Shown piece after piece: positions 1-5,980 of a stretch of DNA of 22,759 bases. The notes under the pieces are model-generated. The model was not told the origin of the DNA and searched no databases. It saw nothing but the letters and a program-made list of their open reading frames with translations. Source of the stretch: Euglena gracilis (taxonomy: Eukaryota > Euglenozoa > Euglenophyceae > Euglenales > Euglenaceae); assembly GCA_900893395.1 (NCBI GenBank), contig CAAHFI011698117.1:1-22759 (forward strand), written 5' to 3'. Both the position numbers and the translations under genes were made by a program. The stretch's first letter is position 1, and each line of letters begins with the position of its first letter.

Positions 1-402
1 GGACAACGTCATCCTCAACAAAAATTGACTTCGGTGCTGGACCAAGTGGGCCTGGTGGCCCAGAATATGCTGGTATTGGCGAGCAAGGTTGAAGCCCTGG
101 CCGACAAGGTGGAGGAAGGTCGACCGGGAAAAAGAAAACGACAAGCAGAAGAAGACTATGAAGACTACCTCAGACAAAAGCACCAGCACAAGTACATTCC
201 CCCGCCACCTCCGCCACCAGCACCAGCAACAGCAGCAGCAACAGCTGCAGCCCCAAATGGGGCCACAAATGGGCAGCCAAATGGGGACCCAGATGGCATG
301 AACATCCCCACTATGAGTGCCAGTGCAACAGCCAACAACCACCAGGGCTGCAGCTCCCCACCGCTGCTGCGACAGCTGTGGTGCAAATCATGTTGCTGCT
401 GA
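1..402 (+). CDS. ORF1-like protein of copy A, coiled coil plus Pro/Ala-rich, 5' partial
   Basis: The frame is open from the first base, so the true start lies to the left. The first 40 residues form a leucine/valine heptad-like stretch (LDQVGLVAQNMLVLASKVEA), suggesting a coiled coil. A basic cluster GRPGKRKR follows, which could bind nucleic acid or act as a nuclear localisation signal. Then come an acidic/basic helix, a run of seven prolines, Ala-rich sequence and a small repeat built on NG/PNG. ORF1 proteins of LINEs are often coiled-coil RNA-binding proteins, so this role is inferred from position and composition. No conserved domain is visible. The frame ends at a TGA, and neighbouring frames stay open downstream, so the original protein was probably longer. 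Confidence 0.5.
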   Translation, partial: GQRHPQQKLTSVLDQVGLVAQNMLVLASKVEALADKVEEGRPGKRKRQAEEDYEDYLRQKHQHKYIPPPPPPPAPATAAATAAAPNGATNGQPNGDPDGMNIPTMSASATANNHQGCSSPPLLRQLWCKSCCC

Positions 403-782
403 TTGGAAATGTTACACATCAAAATGGCAGCAACATGCCCAATGCTGTCTCACAATTAATGGCCCCCCCAGTTGGAACATTTGGACCCTTTCCCCCACAA
501 GTGCTCCCCTGTGCCCTGCCCTGTGCCCTGCCCAAGCCAAAGGGGGGAAGGGGGGGGACAGGAAGTATTTGAGGTCCCAAAAAAGACAAGACCCCCCAAA
601 TGCAAAAAAAATGCACCACAACACCCCAAATCCAGAGGATCCTGGAAAAATTATGGACCAGGTCCACACTGGAAAAACAGCAAGTGGCAGAGATAGTGGA
701 GGAAAGAAAAACAGCACTGAAGGCTGCACAAGCCAGGGCTGGTAAAACCCAAACCCAGCAAAGCTGCCCACAAACTCGGTGA
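317..782 (+). pseudogene. Remains of the ORF1-like region of copy A
   Basis: Three short frames overlap here. The one at 317-745 carries a Cys/His cluster (CCDSCGANH followed by WKC) that could be a degenerate zinc knuckle, then a Pro/Cys-rich stretch over a small tandem repeat of TGTGCCCTGCCC at about 511-533. The one at 600-782 encodes a likely helix (IQRILEKLWTRSTLEKQQ then EIVEERKTALKAAQARAG) with coiled-coil spacing. Together they look like one coding region broken by small length changes, several beside G or C runs. No homology to a named family is visible, and B's ORF1 resembles it only in being low-complexity and coiled-coil-rich. Confidence 0.35.
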
Positions 783-1237
783 CAGCCGCAGACGACTGGT
801 CTGTGCTGTCCTCGACGGACGCCTCCATTTGGGGGGAATGGACCGGACAAAGAAAAACATACAAAAAAGCCCTCGTGGATCAGTGGCTGGAAAACATCCA
901 TATCACTGCGGCCCCCCTTCCCCCTCACCCCCCCGGACGCACTGGTCTGACCTGGCGGACGATGAGGTCCAGCTACTCCTGTACGTACCTTGTGCTCTGC
1001 CCCAGGGAGGGGGGGATGTCTGGTGGCTGCTCCTCGCCAAATCATGGGGGACTGGGCGCACCCTGGGCACCGCAAGGCCGGCGGACCCTCTGGCCTGCAG
1101 GCCTGTGGCTCGACCACCACAGGCAAAAATGCCATAGGGACATCCTGCGTTGTGGGGATATCGAAGAAAACCCGGGCCCTTCTCCGGGGGGCCAGCAGGC
1201 CAAACAGCCCCCTGACACCGGACGACGTATGGGATGA
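779..1237 (+). pseudogene. Product upstream of the first 2A in copy A
   Basis: This 152-residue frame carries the first 2A-like peptide near its C-terminus (CGDIEENPGP). The part before it is Trp-, Gly- and Pro-rich and matches no family I know. An overlapping frame at 829-1137 holds a more protein-like stretch (LADDEVQLLLYVPCALPQ then DVWWLLLAKSWG), so the original coding sequence probably ran through more than one of today's frames. By position it is the product released upstream of the finger protein. Copy B has a GC-rich region of similar length at the same place, with little alignable sequence. Confidence 0.4.
1157..1180 (+). other. 2A-like ribosome-skipping peptide A1 (DIEENPGP)
   Basis: The codons read CGDIEENPGP, a full match to the 2A core DxExNPGP. 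In known 2A peptides the ribosome fails to form the final Gly-Pro bond and releases the upstream product. The upstream residues ILR-C-G fit the hydrophobic and G(D) context of known 2As. It lies between the unknown upstream product and the finger product. Confidence 0.85.
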
Positions 1238-1895
1238 ACTGTACTGGAATGGCCAGCGCTGGAGGTGGCAACGTCTGCGCACCCCGGCCACAGCGGGCCC
1301 ATCTTCTGAGGCCCCTGCCCAGGTCGGCCCAGGGACCGAATTTGCGAAATGCCGCCTGTGCTTTCAGCACATCAACCTGTCGTCCCTCTGGGACATGCAG
1401 TCTCATCACTGCCAGGCAGGTAGGCCGTTCGGCAACATCTTTTCGCTCACCACAGTCCGGGAAGATAATTGGCGCTGGGATCTACAACACCTGGAATCCC
1501 TTCCAAATGGCGAGTGGTGGCTAGTCCGCTGCAAGGTCTGTGGGTGGTCGACTGAAACCCCTTACCCGGCACCCCTACTGAGCCACATGCAAATTTGTAC
1601 ACCACCGTCTCTCTCTGACTTGGAAAGCGACTTGGAAGGGGACGATGACACGACGGACATGATAACAAGCGTGCTGACTACTCACACGGACACAGGAAGG
1701 TCACCGTCGCTGAATCCAGCAGCCCAGCACCTCCTTCGCCTTATTCATCCACCGGCAGGGGCGATGACATCCTCACCGCCGGAGACGTCGAAAGCAATCC
1801 GGGCCCAAGAAGCGCTAGTGGACCCCCTGAGGACCTCTCACGCCGACTGCCACGCGAGGATTTTATGCTGGACCCCCCGTGGTTCCAGGTGGTAG
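1182..1895 (+). CDS. C2HC double-finger protein of copy A
   Basis: The frame is open from 990 to 1895, but by homology and 2A positions the product should begin after 1180 and end near the second 2A. It carries two Cys/His clusters. The first, from 1350, is C-x2-C-x14-H-x-C (CRLC...HHC). The second, from 1530, is C-x2-C-x14-H-x3-C (CKVC...HMQIC). Trp-rich sequence precedes each (DELYWNGQRWRWQ and NGEWWLVR), and an acidic Asp/Glu/Ser tail follows. Copy B keeps the second cluster with identical spacing at 9745-9813, which supports a selected zinc-binding module. Nucleic-acid binding is the likely role but is inferred. The first 2A lies one frame away, so the junction is broken in this copy or the sequence has an error. 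Confidence 0.6.
   Translation, partial: LRGASRPNSPLTPDDVWDELYWNGQRWRWQRLRTPATAGPSSEAPAQVGPGTEFAKCRLCFQHINLSSLWDMQSHHCQAGRPFGNIFSLTTVREDNWRWDLQHLESLPNGEWWLVRCKVCGWSTETPYPAPLLSHMQICTPPSLSDLESDLEGDDDTTDMITSVLTTHTDTGRSPSLNPAAQHLLRLIHPPAGAMTSSPPETSKAIRAQEALVDPLRTSHADCHARILCWTPRGSRW
1784..1807 (+). other. 2A-like peptide A2 (DVESNPGP)
   Basis: The codons read DDILTAGDVESNPGP, a complete DxExNPGP core, in frame with the methyltransferase-like product that follows. In copy B the same position (9903-9926) has a decayed version after the very similar lead-in GRGDAILTDGD. Confidence 0.85.
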
Positions 1896-2269
1896 TCCGG
1901 GCCCTTTCGCCCCACAACCCGCCCACCATCGACGCCTTCGCCGACCAGAACAACACACAGCTAGCCCACTTCTGGTCACACAGGGAGGACGCCTTCCTCC
2001 AGAACTGGAACCTGCCGCACCCAATATGGTGCAACCCGCCTTTTTCCTTGCTCCCTCGTGTTCTTGAGCACGTCCTCCGCCATGGGGGCAACATCATCCT
2101 CCTCGCACCGGACTGGTCCAATGTGCTGGCTGCCCTACGGAGCATCTCCTCGGGCAGCATGACCCTGCCACGGTGCCCTATCTACCGAGCCAGGGGACGG
2201 CACTGCTCCCGGCCCCGGTCTGGGCAACTGTGGCCCTGCGGATACACCACCCAGGCCACCATCCACTGA
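1808..2269 (+). CDS. Dam-like (DIRS-type) methyltransferase-like protein of copy A
   Basis: After the 2A the frame runs 153 codons to TGA. From MLDPPWFQ at 1865 the order of motifs is TIDAFADQNNTQLAHFW, EDAFLQNW, then IWCNPPFSLLPRVL with NPPF at 2033-2044, then IILLAPDW. This order (DAFA..N.QL..F, DAF...W, NPPFSLLPRV, ..APDW) is the pattern of the Dam/MT-like domain placed after RNase H in DIRS retroelements. NPPF matches motif IV (D/N)PP(Y/F/W) of N6-adenine methyltransferases. Copy B aligns along the whole domain (9947-10474). No clear SAM-binding FxGxG motif is visible, so catalysis is unproven. A structural or recombinational role is possible. The C-terminal part continues in another frame. 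Confidence 0.7.
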   Translation, partial: RSASGPPEDLSRRLPREDFMLDPPWFQVVVRALSPHNPPTIDAFADQNNTQLAHFWSHREDAFLQNWNLPHPIWCNPPFSLLPRVLEHVLRHGGNIILLAPDWSNVLAALRSISSGSMTLPRCPIYRARGRHCSRPRSGQLWPCGYTTQATIH

Positions 2270-2610
2270 GCAGTGCCCCGGGGCGGGTGAGGCCCGTCCC
2301 CACGCAAGCACTCGCAACGTCCGCCACGCGTCTCGTACACACCATATCCGCTCGTGCCCCTCCTCTCCCTGGGGCAGCACCGCCTCATCAGAAAGCGAAC
2401 TGCCTTACACGGCGGCGAAACATTCCACCTGGGGACTATGCGGGCCGGACTTTCCTGATCTACCACGACGCCCTCTGGGACATCCGGGGCACCTCCCCTC
2501 ACTGGTGCCAACGCTGTGGACTGTGGCAATGGCCATGGGACTGTCCCACGCTACTCCCCAACACTTCGCCGCACCCAAAACACCACTCTTCCGCCCTGCC
2601 TTCCGGCTGA
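2173..2610 (+). pseudogene. Zinc-ribbon-like C-terminal segment of the methyltransferase-like product, copy A
   Basis: This frame overlaps the end of the methyltransferase-like frame and continues the homology to copy B. Near 2506 it carries WCQRCGLWQWPWDC followed by LLP. Copy B has PCPFCKGSHWPWERCC followed by LLP at 10575-10616. The shared core is C-x2-C, four residues, WPW, then C and LLP. It was probably the tail of the methyltransferase-like protein before the third 2A. Its function is unknown. Confidence 0.45.
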
Positions 2611-2767
2611 ACCCCACCCCACGCTCCCTCCTTGACGCTATACAAGCCCACCGGCTGAGACAGCACCGGCTCATCCGTCACCAAAAAACGACCGTCGTAG
2701 TTCGTCGCTGGGCGGTGCCTACACCTTGGAGACTATCCGCGGACGGGGTAGCCTCCTCACCTGTGGG

Positions 2768-2791
2768 GATGTGGAGGAGAACCCTGGGCCA
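2768..2791 (+). other. 2A-like peptide A3 (DVEENPGP)
   Basis: The codons read GSLLTCGDVEENPGP. This matches the core and closely resembles the widely used insect-virus 2A (GSLLTCGDVEENPGP in TaV), so activity in an intact element is very plausible. It is followed by a basic, proline-rich start (AKRPAPPSPAARQPKRRP) of the RT-containing product. Its counterpart in B is at 10906-10929. Confidence 0.9.
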
Positions 2792-3317
2792 GCCAAGCGC
2801 CCGGCACCGCCATCCCCCGCGGCGCGCCAACCGAAACGGAGGCCAGAGAACATGACAACCTTTTCTGGACCTCGCTCACCCGGAACGTGACGCGGCGATG
2901 GTCATCGACAGCGCCGGCCAGGAATCCAATCTCCGAGGACAGCCTGCGCACAGCCTGGTGGTTGGCGCTCCGCCCTGCGACATAACCCACGTCCTCCAAC
3001 AGAGAATTCGACCCTCATCCACCTGCCCTCCGCCTGCCAACAACCTGTCTTTGACACCATGGCAGACGCCATCACGGCGTATGTACGAGCACCCACGGAC
3101 GCGGCATTGTTCGCCGTGCTCTCCTTCCCTAAGCTTGTCCTCCGCCCCGCGTCAACAACCAAACCACCGCCACCAGCAGAACTGGAGTCCATCCTGCTGA
3201 GACGCGCCAGGCTATTCCGCGAAGGGGATTACGCTACCCTGCTGACAGAGGCCCAAAAGGACACCCAGACACGACACTCCATTGTGGAGACCAGGGCAGA
3301 AAAACGCTCCAGAACAC
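2792..3317 (+). pseudogene. N-terminal domain of the RT-endonuclease protein, copy A
   Basis: The segment begins with the basic tail after the 2A (to TGA at 2888). It resumes in other frames with the block STLIHLPSACQQ, TMADAITAYV, then LFAVLSFPKLVLRP, RRARLFREGDYATLL and IVETRAEKRSRT. Copy B aligns with LNTVLHVPASNQ, TIADTISEYV, LFAVLAFPKLVLRT, RRIQLFRQGHYLTLV and IETRTAKKVRT. The conserved FAVLxFPKLVL core sits well before RT motif 0, where RLE LINEs carry N-terminal extensions of unknown role. The domain is cut at 3317 by a DNA transposon and continues at 4539. Confidence 0.6.
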
Positions 3318-3332
3318 CAAGGTTGGGTTTTG
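3311..3332 (+). repeat. Left target duplication and left TIR of the inserted transposon
   Basis: AGAACAC (3311-3317) is repeated at 4532-4538 as a 7-bp target duplication. The inverted repeat CAAGGTTGGGTTTTG (3318-3332) is perfectly mirrored at 4517-4531. Further TTTTGGG units follow on the left, giving a G-rich stretch with four G tracts. Confidence 0.9.
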
Positions 3333-3554
3333 GGTTTTGGGTCCCCCCCCAAAAACACCAAAAATTTGTATTTTTGGGACCCCCTCTTTGAAAAATTTTA
3401 CCCCTAACCCCTAACTACCTAAAAAGGCCGATTTTGGCCAAGAAAAGCCATTTTTTTCAAAATTTTCTGCGCCTGCGGCGCCAAAAAGTATATCTCACCC
3501 CCCTCTGGGCCCTCCGGGGAGTCCGGCTGGACCCACCCCGGGTAATCCCTGGGG

Positions 3555-3620
3555 CTGCAGCCGGGATCGAACCACCGACCCCGCGTGCAAAGCAGGATTC
3601 CTGTCCAACACGTCCAAAAG
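3555..3620 (-). repeat. tRNA-Ala(UGC)-like remnant inside the transposon
   Basis: On the minus strand, 3596-3580 folds as a 5-bp anticodon stem (CCTGC/GCGGG with one G-T pair) around the loop TTTGCAC, anticodon TGC. The B box GGTTCGATCCC lies at 3573-3563, with a T stem pairing at four of five positions. The D arm is weak (TGGACGTGTTGG as a poor A box) and the acceptor stem does not form. This is a tRNA-derived repeat or captured pseudo-tRNA, not a working gene. Confidence 0.6.
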
Positions 3621-3805
3621 GATGGAAGCGCACCGGGGGGGGGGCAGTGCTTATACAAGGCCAGTGTTTATACACCGGGGGGGGATGGTACAACAAAATT
3701 GTGGATTCTGATAAGGGGTGACCGTTGGAATCCAGACTGTTATTTTCGGAGGGAAAATCATGCCCTCCAGAATTGTGGCCTCTGATTGGGGGGGGGTGTG
3801 ATCAT

Positions 3806-4186
3806 TGTAAACCCTCCCCCAAATAATCCCCCCCAAATAATACCCCCCCCCGGGGTACGACTTCGGCCACCAAAATAATACCCCCCTCCCCCAGTTTCGG
3901 GCCGAAAGCCCGGATTTTTGACCTGAAAATGTAGGTAAAAATCACAATCTCTGACAATAAATTACGAAAAAAAATCGATTTTTCTGGATTATCTGGCCTC
4001 CAAGAAATGCTAAATTTCATGAGAAAGTACAAAAAAAATGATCCCAAAGGGGGTTTTGGCACTATTTTTGCTCCTACGGAACTTCGAAAATTTTCGAAAA
4101 TTTTTGGGAAATAATACCCCCCCCTCGGGCCGGGACTTCGGGCGAAAAAATATTACCCCGGGGGGTATTATTTGGGGGGTTTTACA
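3806..4186. repeat. Nested imperfect palindromic unit (MITE-like) within the transposon
   Basis: The left part starts TGTAAACCC and the right part, reverse-complemented, starts TGTAAAACCC. Both continue into runs of C broken by AAATAAT blocks and a CGACTTCGGCC / CGAAGTCCCGG block, so about 80-90 bases at each end are mirrored with small length changes. The centre is AT-rich and non-coding. No clear target duplication was found, so it may be a separate insertion or an internal arm of the larger transposon. Confidence 0.5.
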
Positions 4187-4516
4187 TGTCTCGAACAGAA
4201 AATTGCATTTTGGGGCATTTTGAAAGGCCTTGTGGCCCCAAAAAATTTCAGGATCCAAAATTGTACTAACTAAACTAACTGGACTAACTGGGTGGGGGAT
4301 GGTCTGACTACTGAAAAGTAAACCGCCAGAAAGTGTTTCAAGCAGGCGGGGAGTGTTCAGGACAACTCTGAGCGACAGCCCCTTCGTGACTTTGCGGATG
4401 TCGACCATTGTTTCCCATGGTTTTCTCTCATCGTCAATGGAGACCCAAAAATTTGATTTTTGGGTACCCCCCAAAATTTTTGGGCCGATTTTGGGACCCC
4501 CCCAAAAATACAAAAA

Positions 4517-4538
4517 CAAAACCCAACCTTGAGAACAC
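4517..4538 (-). repeat. Right TIR and right target duplication of the inserted transposon
   Basis: CAAAACCCAACCTTG (4517-4531) is the exact reverse complement of the left end. It is followed directly by AGAACAC (4532-4538), matching the copy at 3311-3317. Confidence 0.9.
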
Positions 4539-4956
4539 AGCCCACCGCCCTCAGTGAAGCAATGACGAGACGCGTACACACCCTCACCGCAGAGGGGGCT
4601 TCTGCAAAGGCCGTTCAGATTCTGCTATCCGAGGGTGCGCACCAACCGGACGACCCAGAGGTCTGGGGCGCCCTGGAAAAGCTACACCCTGTCGGCAGGA
4701 ATGTTGACACCAACCGCCTGCCGCGCCACGTCCGCCCTTTCCCGAGAACCACACCCCTGACTGGGAGGACAGATTGAAGGAAGCCATCCGTCGCTTCCCA
4801 CGGGGATCGGCGCCGGGGCCATCTGGGTTGCGACCAAGCCACCTCCAAGACTGCCTGCGGAGACCAGGTCGAGGAGCAAGGCTGGTCACTGCCCCCTTCA
4901 GAACCTCGGAAACAGAAGTGGTGGAATCACGAGCTGGGCAAGAAGACGATGGATGA
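4539..4956 (+). pseudogene. RT protein of copy A: end of N-terminal domain and RT motif 0 only
   Basis: The frame of 4539-4777 continues the N-terminal domain (RVHTLTAEGASAKAVQILLS, matching RARTLVGEGAPAKALQVLLS in B). A second frame from 4774 gives KEAIRRFPRGSAPGPSGLRP then SHLQDCLR, the motif 0/1 signature (FPRGSAPGPSGLRP) of non-LTR reverse transcriptases. About 40 residues later the sequence jumps to material that in B lies after the RT thumb. The palm motifs (KKxxGVRP, DLKNAFNT, YLDD) are therefore deleted, roughly 1.3 kb judged against B. This copy cannot make an active RT. Confidence 0.7.
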
Positions 4957-5340
4957 CCTGGTGGACCACGCTCGGCCCCGGGACCAGAACCGCCTCCTCG
5001 AACAGGCCACAGGTTTCGGGCATGGTTGGATGGCGGCAACCCCTCAAACAACTCCCACACCACTTTCTCCAGCGAAGAGTACACCTTGGGGCTGAAGTGG
5101 TGGCTGGGTCTCCCGGTGTTGAACGACGTCAGCCACCCATGCACGGGATGCAACCAGCCCCTGGACAAGGAAGGTGACCACCTCCTTTGCTGTCGCAGGA
5201 ATAACTTCGCCACCCCCACAACGCTGTTCAGGACGCGCTGTTCCAAACCTTGTCCAACAGCGGACAGCGGGTACAGAAGGAGGTTTCCCTGCCAACGGCC
5301 CGAGATAGCCACCTCCGCCCGGCCGACCTCCTCCTAGACT
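4905..5340 (+). pseudogene. Post-RT linker and CCHC motif, copy A
   Basis: The segment includes KQKWWNHELGKKTMDDLV and LLEQATGFGHGWMAATP, then in the next frame YTLGLKWWLGLPVL, CTGCNQPLDKEGDHLLCC and RRNNFA. B matches with LMEQAHGIGHGWMAAAP, YRLGLKWWLGFPL and CAGC...GDHEMCC...NRHNAV. The C-x2-C...GDH-x3-C(C)...RHN pattern is the CCHC motif between RT and the restriction-like endonuclease in RLE LINEs, which contacts target DNA in R2-type proteins. The frame changes within the segment. Confidence 0.7.
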
Positions 5341-5689
5341 GCTGGTCTGACGGGAAGCCGACAGCGCTGGATGTCACCGTCTGCCACGGATGGCAGGCGA
5401 CAGAACACACTGGAGATCCTTCCTGAAGAGACGGGAGGACGCCAAAAAGCAGAAGTACAACATCCCATGCCAGCAAGTAGGCTGGGGCTTCACGCCCTTC
5501 GCCCTTGTGACGTGGGGGGGCATGGGGCCCGAGACAGCCAAAACTCTGAGCAGGGTGGCGAAACGCGCCTCGTCCTGGCAACAGGGTGCGGAACGAGAAT
5601 TAAAGGAGGCGGAGATTTACCAGAACGTCGCAATCGCCCTACTACGCGAAGTCTTCCATCTCCTGCAACCCAAGCACATTCTCCGTTAA
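5304..5689 (+). pseudogene. Restriction-like endonuclease domain and C-terminus, copy A
   Basis: At 5304-5426 the frame reads DSHLRPADLLLDCW, then GKPTALDVTVCHGW, a PD-(D/E)xK-type pattern with RPAD and LDVTV as the probable active-site strands. A second frame (5390-5689) continues with FLKRREDAKKQKYNIPC, GWGFTPFALVTWGGMGP and a helical tail to KHILR and TAA. B has the same ending (KRREHAKHGKYDVPC, GWSFATLAMGTWGGLGP, KHFLR, TAA). This nuclease normally nicks target DNA to prime reverse transcription. One frame change separates its two halves here. Confidence 0.75.
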
Positions 5690-5697
5690 AAAAAACC

Positions 5698-5719
5698 CAC
5701 AACACACACACACACACAA
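5698..5719 (+). repeat. (AC)n microsatellite
   Basis: About ten AC units lie just after the endonuclease stop codon. Copy B's tail has no counterpart. Confidence 0.85.
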
Positions 5720-5934
5720 CCACGACCCACCGCCACTCTCCTCTCCAAGCCACGTACCGCCGCCCTGCCCCCGACCCCTCCGCACTCCAGCACTGCCGAA
5801 CCCCTCAGCACCCCTCTTCCCCGCGCCCCTCTTCCCCCGCGCAACGTATCGAAGGTGGGCCTAGCCCATTTTCCACCCGCCGTCCTATACCCCAGCTGTA
5901 AATTATGATAACCGCCTGCGGACCTTCAAATCCA

Positions 5935-5980
5935 GTAGGCTGTGCCACTGGTCGGTGGATTCGGTTCGCCCCACCACCGT
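5935..5980 (+). other. Conserved 3'-terminal hairpin of copy A
   Basis: These 46 bases match 14236-14281 in copy B at 45 positions. They fold as GGT-(bulged C)-GGTGG paired with CCACCACC around a loop with TCGGTTCGCCC. The one difference (T/C) lies in the loop. The sequence ends the element, as expected for an RT recognition structure. Confidence 0.75.

Larger units (their letters stand above)
3318..4531. mobile_element. Non-autonomous TIR DNA transposon, 1214 bp, inserted in copy A
   Basis: It has perfect 15-bp inverted termini and a 7-bp target duplication, and lies inside the N-terminal domain of the RT protein. The host frame on the two sides joins cleanly by homology with B (SRT on the left, QPTALSEAM on the right), confirming the borders. 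No transposase is visible; the body is non-coding, with long C and G runs, a tRNA-like remnant and an internal palindromic unit. A 7-bp duplication is uncommon (8 bp for hAT, 9-11 for Mutator, 6-7 for Dada), and termini starting CAAGG match no superfamily I can name. It is younger than copy A's insertion. Confidence 0.85.
1..5980 (+). mobile_element. Non-LTR retrotransposon copy A (RLE type, 2A-bearing), 5' end outside window
   Basis: Coding pieces on one strand follow the same order as in copy B: ORF1-like segment, 2A, finger product, 2A, methyltransferase-like product, 2A, RT N-terminal domain, CCHC, restriction-like endonuclease. The 3' end is placed at 5980 because copies A and B share 46 nearly identical bases up to there (14281 in B) and diverge at once after. 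A poly(A) tail is absent. The copy is dead: it is interrupted by a DNA transposon, changes frame many times, and lacks the RT core between motif 0 and the thumb (about 1.3 kb present in B). Family assignment rests on the C-terminal CCHC plus RPAD...LDVTV endonuclease pattern of RLE-type LINEs; the exact clade is not determined. Confidence 0.85.
5690..5980 (+). other. 3' untranslated tail of copy A
   Basis: The tail starts after the TAA at 5687. It opens with A-rich sequence and an (AC)n tract at 5698-5719, followed by C-rich sequence without a long frame. It ends in the conserved hairpin at 5935-5980. No polyadenylation signal or poly(A) tail is visible. Confidence 0.7.

Noticed and set aside
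419-1291. 290-codon minus-strand frame
   Set aside because: It lies opposite the 2A-bearing coding region, is low-complexity, and shows no domain. It is a shadow of GC-rich plus-strand coding sequence.
4584-5312. 242-codon minus-strand frame
   Set aside because: It lies opposite RT-protein, CCHC and linker segments that match copy B on the plus strand, so it is a shadow.
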